From: Paraburkholderia tropica | GTDB taxonomy: Bacteria > Pseudomonadota > Gammaproteobacteria > Burkholderiales > Burkholderiaceae | Length of the DNA stretch: 64,000 nt | Assembly (NCBI RefSeq): GCF_900109265.1 | Contig: NZ_FNZM01000002.1 | Span: forward strand, 248,001 to 312,000 | Direction: 5' to 3' | Shown: piece after piece, positions 27,584 to 35,496 of the stretch | How the letters are laid out: the number at the start of each line of letters is the position of its first letter | Numbering within the stretch: position 1 is the first letter of the stretch | Translations under genes and position numbers: made by a program | The notes under the pieces: generated by a model | The model's database searches: none | The model's input: only the letters and a program-made list of their open reading frames with translations | What the model was told of the DNA's origin: nothing

Positions 27584-28270
27584 TCAGCGCGACGGCGCAT
27601 TCACGTGCCGCAGATAATCGGCGAGCCGGCGTCCACTCACGTCGGGAAACGGTTCGAGCACTTCCACGCTTTCCATGCGCTCGATGTTGAAGTTGCGAAA
27701 GCCCTCGCGCATTTCGCACCACGCGCCGACCGTCCACTGCGCGCCCCAATAGACCAGCCCGAGCGGCCAGACGCGCCGCAGCGTCTGCGCGCCGATGCGG
27801 TCGCAATACGCGAAGCGCACGACGAGCCGCGAATCGACGGCGCGGTGCAGCGCATCCACTTTGTCCGAATACGCGCGATCGACGTGATACGACGGCGCGA
27901 ACACGGCGATGCGTTCGAGCACCGCGCGTTTTTCGGCGGGCATGGCGGCGGCGATCTTCGCGAGCGCGCCGCGCGCGCCGGTGCCGAGCGCCGCGCCGCC
28001 CCACGACTCGGCCATGCGCGCGCCGACGGCGAGCGCGGTGAGTTCGTCGGCGGTGAAGGTCAGCGGCGGCAGGCTGGCGGTGCGCGCGAGCCGGTAGCCG
28101 ATGCCCGCTTCGCCTTCGATCGGCACGCCCGACAGTTGCAGGTCGCGCACGTCGCGATAGACGGTGCGCGGCGAGACTTCGAGCCATTCGGCAAGCTGCT
28201 GCGCCGTGGTGAGACGGCGTCCGCGCAGCAGTTCGGCGATGCGGAAAAGACGGTCGGCGCGGCGGGTCAT
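27584..28270 (-). CDS. YafY-type transcriptional regulator with HTH and WYL domains
   Basis: 228 residues. The N-terminal winged helix (RLFRIAELLRGRRLTTAQQL, then VSPRTVYRDVRDLQ) recognises DNA; the C-terminal WYL-like domain (from about residue 135) probably senses a ligand. The family usually regulates neighbouring genes. It lies 197 bases downstream of, and in the same direction as, a VOC-domain gene, a common pairing in Burkholderia, so it may control that gene or itself. No operator is identified with certainty. Confidence 0.9.
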   Translation of the reverse strand: MTRRADRLFRIAELLRGRRLTTAQQLAEWLEVSPRTVYRDVRDLQLSGVPIEGEAGIGYRLARTASLPPLTFTADELTALAVGARMAESWGGAALGTGARGALAKIAAAMPAEKRAVLERIAVFAPSYHVDRAYSDKVDALHRAVDSRLVVRFAYCDRIGAQTLRRVWPLGLVYWGAQWTVGAWCEMREGFRNFNIERMESVEVLEPFPDVSGRRLADYLRHVNAPSR

Positions 28271-28467
28271 GGCGGTCGGGCGCGGGAGACTCGATGGGCG
28301 GGAACGGCGCGGTGTGCGGCTTGGGCGGCGGCGCGGGGCGTCCGCATAAATTGCGTTGTGCGGATTGCGTTGCGCAGATGATAGCGCCGCGCGCGCACCG
28401 CGCCTTGCCGCGTGCCGTCGCTAATGCGCTGCTGACACGCCGCCGATACGCCGCCGCTGCGCCGCGT

Positions 28468-28860
28468 TCAGCCCAGCTTGGCCGCGTGCAGCCCGACGCG
28501 ATTGCCTTCCGTATCGATGAAAAAGCCGATGTAGCCGTAATTGTTCGGCAGTTCCAGCGCCGGGCCTTCCTTGCGGCCGCCCGCCTTTTCGACGCGATCG
28601 AGCACGGCCGTGACCGACGGCTGCGCGTTCAGATACACGAGCACGCCCTTGGTGTCGGGGCGGGCGTCGCGCGGATTGAACACGATGCAGCCGCCGGTTT
28701 CGTTGTCGGTATGCGCGAACAGGGCCATCGGCACGCCGCCCATGACTTCGCGCTGCAAGGACGTATCGAAGGCGGTTTCGTAGAACCGGGCGGCGCGCTC
28801 CAGATCGTGCGCGGGGATTTCGAACCAGGAAATGACGCGGGTGGCTTCAACGGTCGACAT
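28468..28860 (-). CDS. VOC family protein (glyoxalase/bleomycin-resistance fold)
   Basis: 130 residues. Start ATG 28860 with GAGGAG before it. The sequence shows the VOC pattern: VISWFEIPAHDLERAARFYE at the N-terminus and the second betaalphabeta unit from about residue 65 (GVLVYLNAQPSVTAVLDRVE). Metal-ligand positions cannot be set with confidence. Enzymatic role is unknown; such proteins include small-molecule lyases, dioxygenases and resistance proteins. Transcribed toward the WYL regulator. Confidence 0.85.
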   Translation of the reverse strand: MSTVEATRVISWFEIPAHDLERAARFYETAFDTSLQREVMGGVPMALFAHTDNETGGCIVFNPRDARPDTKGVLVYLNAQPSVTAVLDRVEKAGGRKEGPALELPNNYGYIGFFIDTEGNRVGLHAAKLG

Positions 28861-29182
28861 GATGCGCTCCTCGAATGAGCAGGTTGGACGAGATGGATGA
28901 AAACTGGCAGCAGATGACGGCACGTGGCGCACGCCGCGTGTGCCGCGCGCGCTGCGTTTTGTGCCGAGTTTCGCCGGGCGTGGTGGTGTTCGGACGGCGT
29001 GGAGAGGAGTGTGCGGCCCGCCTGCTGACAGCGTCCTGTCAGTAGGCTGCGCTCAACGTCTTTATCTTCGCGCGACGCGTTTTCGAGTTTTTCTGAGAGA
29101 GGCGCGGACGCGACTCTGCTGTAATCGTTTCCATCTCCTCCTTCATCCGCGGCCGCTTGCCGCCGCGCTCACCGCATCGCTC
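28861..29182. other. 322-base divergent spacer between the VOC gene and the glycosyltransferase
   Basis: The only clear structure is an 18-bp palindrome at 29025-29042. No good promoter pair and no Shine-Dalgarno site near 29183 were found. Open frames here are extensions without family resemblance. Confidence 0.5.
29025..29042. promoter_or_regulatory. 18-bp palindrome, candidate operator
   Basis: CTGACAG-CGTC-CTGTCAG, perfect 7-bp arms, in the divergent spacer between the VOC gene and the glycosyltransferase. Target of an unknown dimeric regulator, possibly the nearby WYL protein. Confidence 0.4.
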
Positions 29183-29977
29183 ATGTCTCCAAACGTTTCC
29201 ATCATCACGCCCACGGCGAACCGCGCCGCGTTTTTGCCCGCCATCGCGCGCTGCGTGGCGCGCCAGCAGGCCGACTGGGAGTGGCTCGTGCTCGACGACA
29301 GCCCCGAGCCGAACGCGTTCATGCGCGATCTCGCGCAGCGCGACGCCCGCGTGCGCTACCTCTGGTCGAGCGAGCCGATGACGATCGGCGCCAAGCGCAA
29401 CCGGCTCGTGAGCGAGGCGCGCGGCGAACTGATCGCCCATTTCGATGACGACGACCACTACGCCTCGCACTATCTCGCGGATATGACCGCGTTGCTGCGC
29501 CAGAACGACGCCGCGCTGATCAAGCTCTCGACGTTCTGGATGTACGCGCCGCACACGCGTTTTCTCGGCTACATGGATCTGAACGCGCGCGTCGGGCTGC
29601 ACTATGTGCTGAAGGGGCAGGAGGTGAGCACGGTGACGTTCCACGAGAAGATGCAGATCGGCGCGGACTTCATCCTCTTTTACGGTTTCGCCTACGTGTA
29701 TCGCAAGTCGCTGTTCGAGATCGCGCGCTTCGACGATGTGAATCTCGGCGAGGACGAAAGCTTTATCCGGCGTGTGGTGAGCGCGGGCAAGAACGTGCTC
29801 GCCGCCGAGGATGCGCGCGGGAGTTGCTTGCATCTGATCCATCCGGCTTCGACGTCGCGCTGTTTTTCGCGCCACAGCTTGCCGGACTTCCTGCTGCCGA
29901 AGCTTTTTCCGGAGTACGAAGGGTATCCGCTGCCGGTCGATGCTGGCGGAGCGAAAGTGGGGCCGTCGCGTGTGTGA
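29183..29977 (+). CDS. Glycosyltransferase family 2 protein
   Basis: 264 residues, GT-A fold. The start MSPNVSIITPTANRAAFLPA and the nucleotide-sugar/metal motif HFDDDDHY (DDDD at residues 88-91) mark a family-2 enzyme that moves a sugar from a nucleotide donor. The C-terminal half with GEDESFIRRV resembles the usual acceptor-side acidic motif. No membrane segment. The long upstream open frame is not supported; ATG 29183 is the first start aligned with the fold. It stands alone, with no other glycan genes nearby, so its acceptor is unknown. Confidence 0.85.
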   Translation: MSPNVSIITPTANRAAFLPAIARCVARQQADWEWLVLDDSPEPNAFMRDLAQRDARVRYLWSSEPMTIGAKRNRLVSEARGELIAHFDDDDHYASHYLADMTALLRQNDAALIKLSTFWMYAPHTRFLGYMDLNARVGLHYVLKGQEVSTVTFHEKMQIGADFILFYGFAYVYRKSLFEIARFDDVNLGEDESFIRRVVSAGKNVLAAEDARGSCLHLIHPASTSRCFSRHSLPDFLLPKLFPEYEGYPLPVDAGGAKVGPSRV

Positions 29978-30006
29978 GCGCGAGGTGTGCGGAGTGAAGT
30001 CGTGGT

Positions 30007-30033
30007 TACCGGCGCGGCGGGGAGCCGCGCCGG
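30007..30033. terminator. Hairpin between convergent glycosyltransferase and rRNA methyltransferase genes
   Basis: ACCGGCGCGGC with GCCGCGCCGGT, an 11-bp stem around GGGGA, but no T-run on either side. It is possibly a transcription-stopping or mRNA-stabilising hairpin. Confidence 0.5.
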
Positions 30034-30044
30034 TCGAGGCGCAG

Positions 30045-30070
30045 TTTAGTCGCGCGATTTAGTCGCGCGA
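30045..30070. repeat. 13-bp tandem duplication across the rlmL stop codon
   Basis: TTTAGTCGCGCGA occurs twice in direct succession (30045-30057 and 30058-30070). The rlmL stop (TAA on the minus strand, 30059-30061) lies in the second copy. The duplication does not change the protein. Confidence 0.9.
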
Positions 30071-31384
30071 GTCGGCGGGCTGGCTGCCCGCGTCGGCGTT
30101 ACCCGCCGCCGGGCGCTGACGCACGCTGCCTGCGATCAGGTCGAAGCGGAACAGACGGCATTCGAGCGCGCCGTTGAACAGCGGCGTCTTGGCCGATTCG
30201 CGCAGGCGCAACTGGCCCGGCAGCTTGCGGTCCGAGGTCAGGATGAACGCGCGCCAGCCCGTGAAGCGCTGCTTGAGCGCGTCGCCGAGCGCCTGGAAGA
30301 ACTCGGCGTCGGGCGCGTCGGTGTGGGCGCGTCGGAAGGCGTCCGGTGCATCGTAGTCGTCTTCGTTACGCGGATTGCGCTCGCGCAGCTCGCCGCGCGC
30401 GTTGCGCCCGCGCACCTCGATACGCTCGCCGTACGGCGGATTCGCCACCAGAATGCCTTCGCCCTCGGCGGGCGGCGTCATGTTGCGGGCGTCGAGCTGC
30501 TTGAGCGGCACCTTGCCGAGCCCGGCGCGCGCGAAGTTGGCGCGCGCCTTGTCGAGCATCACGTCCGAAATGTCGCTGCCGAAGATCCGCAGATCCTGCG
30601 CGCGGCTCAGCGCCGTATTGCGCGCCGTGTTGGCCTCGCTCTTGAGGTGACGCCAGGCGGCCGAATCGGCCTGCTTGAGGCGTTCGAAGCCGAAGCTGCG
30701 CTCCAGACCCGGCGCGATGTCGAGGCCGACTTGCCACGCTTCCGCGAGGAAGGTGCCGGAGCCGCACATCGGATCGTAGAGCGGCTGCTCGGGCGTCCAG
30801 CCCGTCAGGCGCAGGATGCCGGCCGCGAGATTCTCGCGCAGCGGCGCCGCGCCCTTGTCGAGACGCCAGCCGCGCTTGAACAGCGGCTCGCCGGACGTGT
30901 CGAGATAGAGCGTGCACTCGGTGGCGGTCAGGAAAGCGAAGATGCGCACGTCGGGATAAGCGGTATCGACGCTCGGACGCGAACCGGCCTTGTCGCGCAT
31001 GCGGTCGCAGATCGCGTCCTTCACGCGCAGCGTGGCGAATTCGAGGCTGCGCAGCGGCGACTTGATCGCGGTGATGTCGATGCGGATCGTCTCGTTCGGC
31101 GAGAACCACTTTTCCCACTGTTGCTCGCGGGCGAGCGCGTAGATGTCCTGCTCGCCGCGATACGGACGCTGGGCGATCTTGAGGAGCACGCGGCTCGCGA
31201 TGCGCGAATGCAGGTTCGCGGCCATGCCGCCGGCCCAGTTGCCGCGGAAATGTACGCCGCCGGGCACTTCGGCGCCGACCTGGAGCGCGCCGGGCGGCAG
31301 GCGCCGTTGCGCGGTTTCCGCGAGTTCGGCGGCGAGCGCGGCTTCGAGGCCACGCGGGCAGGGGGCGAAGAAATCGAAAGACAT
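30059..31384 (-). CDS. rlmL: 23S rRNA guanine-N2 methyltransferase, RlmL-type (THUMP domain)
   Basis: 441 residues. N-terminal ferredoxin-like and THUMP domains (to about residue 165) are followed by a SAM-dependent methyltransferase domain with DPMCGSGTFLAEA (about 204-216) and the catalytic NPPYGER motif (about 313-319). It matches the RlmL half of E. coli RlmKL, lacking the RlmK half, as is usual outside the enterics. Target is probably G2445 of 23S rRNA, by family. Last 25 residues are a polar low-complexity tail. Confidence 0.9.
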   Translation of the reverse strand: MSFDFFAPCPRGLEAALAAELAETAQRRLPPGALQVGAEVPGGVHFRGNWAGGMAANLHSRIASRVLLKIAQRPYRGEQDIYALAREQQWEKWFSPNETIRIDITAIKSPLRSLEFATLRVKDAICDRMRDKAGSRPSVDTAYPDVRIFAFLTATECTLYLDTSGEPLFKRGWRLDKGAAPLRENLAAGILRLTGWTPEQPLYDPMCGSGTFLAEAWQVGLDIAPGLERSFGFERLKQADSAAWRHLKSEANTARNTALSRAQDLRIFGSDISDVMLDKARANFARAGLGKVPLKQLDARNMTPPAEGEGILVANPPYGERIEVRGRNARGELRERNPRNEDDYDAPDAFRRAHTDAPDAEFFQALGDALKQRFTGWRAFILTSDRKLPGQLRLRESAKTPLFNGALECRLFRFDLIAGSVRQRPAAGNADAGSQPADSRD

Positions 31385-31546
31385 GAGAAAAGAGAGGTGA
31401 CGCTGCGGGGGAAGGCGCTATTGTACGCGGGTTGTGGGGGCGGGCCGGAGCGCGTGTCCGCCAGGGCGCCGGAAGTCGGGCGCTTGCTGCCCGCATGGGC
31501 ATGCAAAGGCGCGCGCCAGAGGGCGTGGGACCGCGTCAGGCGGCCC

Positions 31547-31855
31547 TCAGCGCGCCGCCACGACGGCTTGCGCGGCCGCGCGCGCAAGCGGCCGGATGCG
31601 CGGCCGCGGCTGCCGGCGCGCTTGCCAGAGATCCCACTGCGTCTGCAGCCCGAGCCAGTGTTCGGGCGTGGTGCCGAGCCACGCCGACAGCCGCAGCGCG
31701 AGATTCGCCGTCATGCCCGCCTTGCCGTTGAGCAGGTTCGACAGCGTGACGCGGTTGATATGCAGATCGTGCGCCGCCTGGGTCACGGTGATCTCCGGCG
31801 GAATCCATTCGCGCAGGACTTCGCCGGGATGTGGCGGATTGTGCATTCTGCTCAT
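31547..31855 (-). CDS. higA: HigA-family antitoxin
   Basis: 102-residue antitoxin. The family start HNPPHPGEVLREW and the helix-turn-helix (about residues 24-45, including INRVTLSNLLNGKAG) are typical of HigA/VapI. It neutralises HigB and represses the pair. Start ATG 31855. The C-terminal ~25 residues are an Arg/Ala-rich extension. It follows higB by 23 bases, giving the toxin-first order characteristic of HigBA. Confidence 0.92.
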   Translation of the reverse strand: MSRMHNPPHPGEVLREWIPPEITVTQAAHDLHINRVTLSNLLNGKAGMTANLALRLSAWLGTTPEHWLGLQTQWDLWQARRQPRPRIRPLARAAAQAVVAAR

Positions 31856-31878
31856 ACGTGTGCCCTTAGGGGTAATCC

Positions 31879-32157
31879 TCAGTGGTAATCCTGATAGTCG
31901 ACGAGGATGGCGTCGGCGCCTTCGAACAGGAAAGTGAGACGCCAGTTGCCGTTGACCCACACCGCCCAATGCCCGGCGAGACTGCCTTGCAGCGCGTGCA
32001 GGCGCCACGGCGGCGCGTTCATGTCCTGCGGCCCGCGCGCCTGATCCAGCGCGCCGAGCAGCAGGCGCAGACGCGACGCGTGGTGCGCCTGGATGCCCGC
32101 CTTGCTGCCTTCCAGAAAAAACGATGCAAGACCTTTGTGCCGAAAGGTTCGAATCAT
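31879..32157 (-). CDS. higB: HigB-family mRNA-cleaving toxin (RelE superfamily)
   Basis: 92 residues. The start MIRTFRHKGLASFF is a signature of HigB toxins; the C-terminal NGNWRLTFLFEG and ILVDYQDYH carry the basic and aromatic residues of the RelE fold active site. HigB cleaves mRNA on the ribosome. An upstream in-frame extension of 36 residues is not part of the family, so ATG 32157 is used. The neighbour higA is the cognate antitoxin. The ORF is intact and appears functional. Confidence 0.92.
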   Translation of the reverse strand: MIRTFRHKGLASFFLEGSKAGIQAHHASRLRLLLGALDQARGPQDMNAPPWRLHALQGSLAGHWAVWVNGNWRLTFLFEGADAILVDYQDYH

Positions 32158-32163
32158 GAGGAC

Positions 32164-32271
32164 TGTAGCCCAGGTGACTACACGCGGCAACGGCCTCCGG
32201 TGGCGTGCCGCGACGTAGATCAAACGTGAGGAACGCCTCGCAGACGGAAAAATGCATGCACACAAAGTGCA
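32164..32271. promoter_or_regulatory. Inverted repeats upstream of higBA, candidate HigA operators
   Basis: Two elements. TGTAG at 32164-32168 with CTACA at 32178-32182 (9 bases between) lies just before the higB ATG. TGCAC at 32257-32261 with GTGCA at 32267-32271 (5 bases between) lies about 100 bases upstream. HigA proteins bind palindromes of this kind at their own promoter; which is used here is not known. Confidence 0.4.
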
Positions 32272-32385
32272 AACTGCGTGCGAGGCGGATGCGTCCCTCA
32301 GCGTCGCGCCGGCGCGGTGAGGACGCGATGGCCGGCGTCAACCTGGGCGGTAACGTTGGCCGAACGGCAGATCAAAACGCGCGTT

Positions 32386-34572
32386 TCACTCGTTGTCTTC
32401 ACGCAACTGGCCGCGGCGCATCGGCCACACCAGGTCGGCAGGATGCCGCGTCACGCGCCGCCAGAACGCGCGCATGAGCGGGCGCACATCCTTGCGCGCG
32501 AGGTCGCGCGAGCGCAGCGCCATCTGCAAGGCGAGCGCGAAGCTCACCGTCACGTTGAGCACCGCCATGCTCGCGACGCCCGCCACGGCCCACCACAGCT
32601 CGCCGCTCTTGAGCGTCGCCGGGCCGAGCACGCCCATCGCCACGCCGATCGAACCGGCCGAGAGCGTGACGTGGCGCACCTCGAAGTGAAACGCGACCGC
32701 CGAGACGATCGCCGGCACGAGGCCGAGCATCATGCCGAGCACGAGATTGCCCCACACGCCCGCCGCGTTCAGGCGGCAAAAACGCGCGAGCCGCGCAGCG
32801 CCCGAGGTGCCGAGCGTCATGCGCAGACGGCGGTTCCACGCCAGCGCGTCCTCGACGCGATGGAGCACGAACCAGTTGTCGGCCCAACCGGCGAACAGGC
32901 TCGACGCCCACAGCAGCACGCCCGTGAGCGCGGCGTAGAACGGCGTCGGGCCGATCAGCGAGAAGGATTGCAGCGTTGCGTGCGCCTTGGCGGGCGAGAT
33001 CAGATCGGCGTGAAACAGCCAGCCGCACACGAGCTGGATCGCGAGGCAGGCCGGAAACACGAGCAGCACGTTGCCGAGCACGGCCGCCGCCTGGGTGCGG
33101 ATCAGCGCCACCACCGACGAGACGAAGCGCACGCGTCCCGGCGCTTCGTTCGCGCCGTCGAGTTCGCGCGCGAGCGTGGGCGCGGTCATCGCGGGCTGCT
33201 TGGTCGCGAGCGAGAAGTGGCAGAAGTGCATCACGAGGAAGCTCAGCGCGTAGTTGATGCCCGCGAACAGCCCTTCGATCATCGACGGCAGATGCGCGCC
33301 CGTGATGCCGAATTTCACGTACACCGTCACCGCCGTGACGAGGCCGCCGCCCGCCGCCATGCGCAACATCGTCAGATATTCGGCGCGGTCGCGTGCGATG
33401 TAGTGCTCGCCGGTGTCGGCGGACAGCTCGACGACCTTGCGCGAGAGCAGCGCGAAATTGCTGCGCACGAGGTGCGAGACGCTCTGGCTCGCCTGGTTCG
33501 CCCAGACGAGATCGGCGGCGAGGCGCGCCTGCGTGCGGGCGTCGTCGCTGGACATCCAGGCGTCGAGCAGATGCTCGGCGCGCACGATGCGCATGCGCAT
33601 GCGTTCGACCTGGAACACGGTGTCGACGCGCACGCCGTGTCGGTAGAGATGGGCGAAGACGTCGTCGGTGGCTTTGCGGCATTCGTCGAGCAGCAGGCGC
33701 AGCCACGTCACTTCCTGGCGCAGCCGCGCGGCGTCGCCCGAGTCGCGCGCGTTTTCGACGGCGAGCATCGCGCGCGTGAGGCGGAAGAACGGCAGCTTTT
33801 CGACGGCGACGTGCGATTCGTCGCGCGACAGACGGCTGCGCACGGTCGGCGAGAGGCCCGTCGAGCTGATCTGGCAACTGAGATTGTGCAGCGCGGTCAG
33901 CAGGTCGAGCGTGAACTCGGTGCCTTGCGGGGCGCGGCTGGCGCGGATGTCGTCGGGCGACGCGGATGCGGTTTGCGCAAGCGCTTGCGGCTCGGCGATC
34001 AGCGCGCGCAGGCGTGCGAGCACGTCGGGCGGCAGCGTCGCGATCCACTCGGGATCGTGCGTGGCGGGGAACATCAGCGTGACGAGCGCGGCCAGATCGC
34101 GGCGGTTCGGTGCGGGCGGTATCAGTTGCGCCTGGACGCGGCCGACCAGCGCGCCGAACAGGCCCGAGTGAACCGGCATGCCGCCGTCGCACAGCAGCGA
34201 GATGCTGTCGCTTTCCCGCAGCAGCTTGCGCACGATGGCGCCGACGTTCGCCTTCCAGCCAGGATTGCGGTCGAGCACGTGCAGCAGGTAGCGCAGGCGC
34301 GCGTGTTCGGGCGGCGGCGGGGCGTCGGCGTCGGCGTCGGACTCGGCTGCGTTGGCTGAGTCGGCGAACGTGTCAGGCGCGGACGGCACCACCCGGCCGG
34401 CGCCGTCGAGCTTGCCGCGCCGGTGGATCCAGTGGGCGAGTTCGATCAGCCAGTCGCTGCGTTCGGCGTAGGGCGCGTCGGCGTCGGCGGTGGCGAGCAG
34501 GGCGTCGAGCTGCTGGCCGGCGCTGCGCGAGGCGCGCCATTTTTTCCAGAGCGTGGGGAAGGAGCGAAACAT
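32386..34572 (-). CDS. 'Site-specific recombinase' family membrane protein (COG4389-like)
   Basis: 728 residues. It resembles the family annotated as site-specific recombinase after Neisseria Gcr. The start is ATG 34572 (MFRSFPTLWKKWRA). The N-terminal ~330 residues look soluble and helical. From about residue 345 there are several hydrophobic segments (for example AVTVYVKFGITG, VLGNVLLVFPACLAIQLVCG, FYAALTGVLLWASSLFAG, NLVLGMMLGLVPAIVSAV and ASMAVLNVTVSFALALQM), so this is a multi-pass inner-membrane protein. I find no serine or tyrosine recombinase catalytic motif. The recombinase label is doubtful; the true function is unknown. A run of GTCGGC hexamers encodes a DADADA tract. Confidence 0.75.
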   Translation of the reverse strand: MFRSFPTLWKKWRASRSAGQQLDALLATADADAPYAERSDWLIELAHWIHRRGKLDGAGRVVPSAPDTFADSANAAESDADADAPPPPEHARLRYLLHVLDRNPGWKANVGAIVRKLLRESDSISLLCDGGMPVHSGLFGALVGRVQAQLIPPAPNRRDLAALVTLMFPATHDPEWIATLPPDVLARLRALIAEPQALAQTASASPDDIRASRAPQGTEFTLDLLTALHNLSCQISSTGLSPTVRSRLSRDESHVAVEKLPFFRLTRAMLAVENARDSGDAARLRQEVTWLRLLLDECRKATDDVFAHLYRHGVRVDTVFQVERMRMRIVRAEHLLDAWMSSDDARTQARLAADLVWANQASQSVSHLVRSNFALLSRKVVELSADTGEHYIARDRAEYLTMLRMAAGGGLVTAVTVYVKFGITGAHLPSMIEGLFAGINYALSFLVMHFCHFSLATKQPAMTAPTLARELDGANEAPGRVRFVSSVVALIRTQAAAVLGNVLLVFPACLAIQLVCGWLFHADLISPAKAHATLQSFSLIGPTPFYAALTGVLLWASSLFAGWADNWFVLHRVEDALAWNRRLRMTLGTSGAARLARFCRLNAAGVWGNLVLGMMLGLVPAIVSAVAFHFEVRHVTLSAGSIGVAMGVLGPATLKSGELWWAVAGVASMAVLNVTVSFALALQMALRSRDLARKDVRPLMRAFWRRVTRHPADLVWPMRRGQLREDNE

Positions 34573-34737
34573 AGGCAAACGGTCAAAGCGACAAGGCAAC
34601 GCGACATTATCGCGGGCGGCGTGCGTTTGACCGTTTGAGATGGGCCGGCGCGGCATGAGCGCGGCGCCGACTGGCGAGACGCGGGTGGGAGCGCGCGCCG
34701 CGCTCCGTCGAGGAAGCGGCGCGCGATGAGCGAGCCT

Positions 34738-35496
34738 TTACCCCCCCGATCCCGCCGATTCAGCGACCGGCGCGACTTGCGGGCAGGCGATGCTGACGGG
34801 CTTCGTTTTGACGACGGCGGCCTTGGCGCCGCCTTTCGACACCGCCGCCGCCACCGCTGCCGCGGCGCCCGTCACCCGCGGCGTGGCCGCGAGCGCGCGC
34901 ACGCCGCTCGAAATGGCCTGCGAGAGCGATGCGACGGCGCGCCGGTGGCCGACCACGAGCGCGTCGTAGCCGTCGCCGACCGGTTCGTTGAGCACGCTGC
35001 GGCAAGTCATGACGGTCTGGGAGTCGAGCGAGCGCACGCTCCAGACCGCGTCGATCAGCGCATGCGAGCCCGGCCACGATTCGAAGCGCTGCACGTTCAC
35101 GCTCACGCGATAGACCGGCACGCCTTCGGGATGCGGCGAGCCGTACACGTCGATCGTGTTCAACTGCTGCGTGAGGTCGCCCGACAGCGCGCGGCGGATC
35201 TCGTCGCCGGGCATCGACGCCCAGCGTTCCTGTTCGAGCACGCGCACCTGGGTGGCGTCGGTCTGCACCACGAACTGCGCCTTCGCGACCTGCGGCGGCA
35301 CGTCGACGGGCGCGAGTTCGATCAGCCACGCCGGATTGCCGTTCGTCGCGGCGGCGGGCTGGGTCCGCGCCGCGTCGTCGGTCGGACTCAGCGTGTAGAA
35401 GTGGCTGCTGGGCGAGGCGCAGCCCGCCAGCGCCGTCAGCGCGGCGAGGGCAGCAAGGGCGGCAAGGCGCCGGAGCGGGCGCCGGCGATACGTCAT
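34738..35496 (-). CDS. pqiC: PqiC-type outer-membrane lipoprotein of the Pqi transport system
   Basis: 252 residues. Lipoprotein signal with the lipobox LAGC (Cys at about residue 25), after an arginine-rich start. The mature part carries the ABC-transporter auxiliary lipoprotein pattern (SHFYTLSPTDD, later EIRRALSGDLTQQL). By homology PqiC docks the PqiB tunnel at the outer membrane. The ATG overlaps the pqiB stop by 4 bases. The C-terminal ~45 residues are an Ala/Lys-rich tail. Last gene of the four-gene unit. Confidence 0.85.
   Translation of the reverse strand: MTYRRRPLRRLAALAALAALTALAGCASPSSHFYTLSPTDDAARTQPAAATNGNPAWLIELAPVDVPPQVAKAQFVVQTDATQVRVLEQERWASMPGDEIRRALSGDLTQQLNTIDVYGSPHPEGVPVYRVSVNVQRFESWPGSHALIDAVWSVRSLDSQTVMTCRSVLNEPVGDGYDALVVGHRRAVASLSQAISSGVRALAATPRVTGAAAAVAAAVSKGGAKAAVVKTKPVSIACPQVAPVAESAGSGG

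Noticed and set aside
32162..32190. TTGCCG-N17-TACAGT as the higB promoter (minus strand)
   Set aside because: The -10 would lie only 4 bases before the higB ATG, placing transcription inside the start codon; too close to accept.
31385..32385. Signs of an insertion sequence or att site around higBA
   Set aside because: No terminal inverted repeats, target duplication or transposase remnant could be seen.
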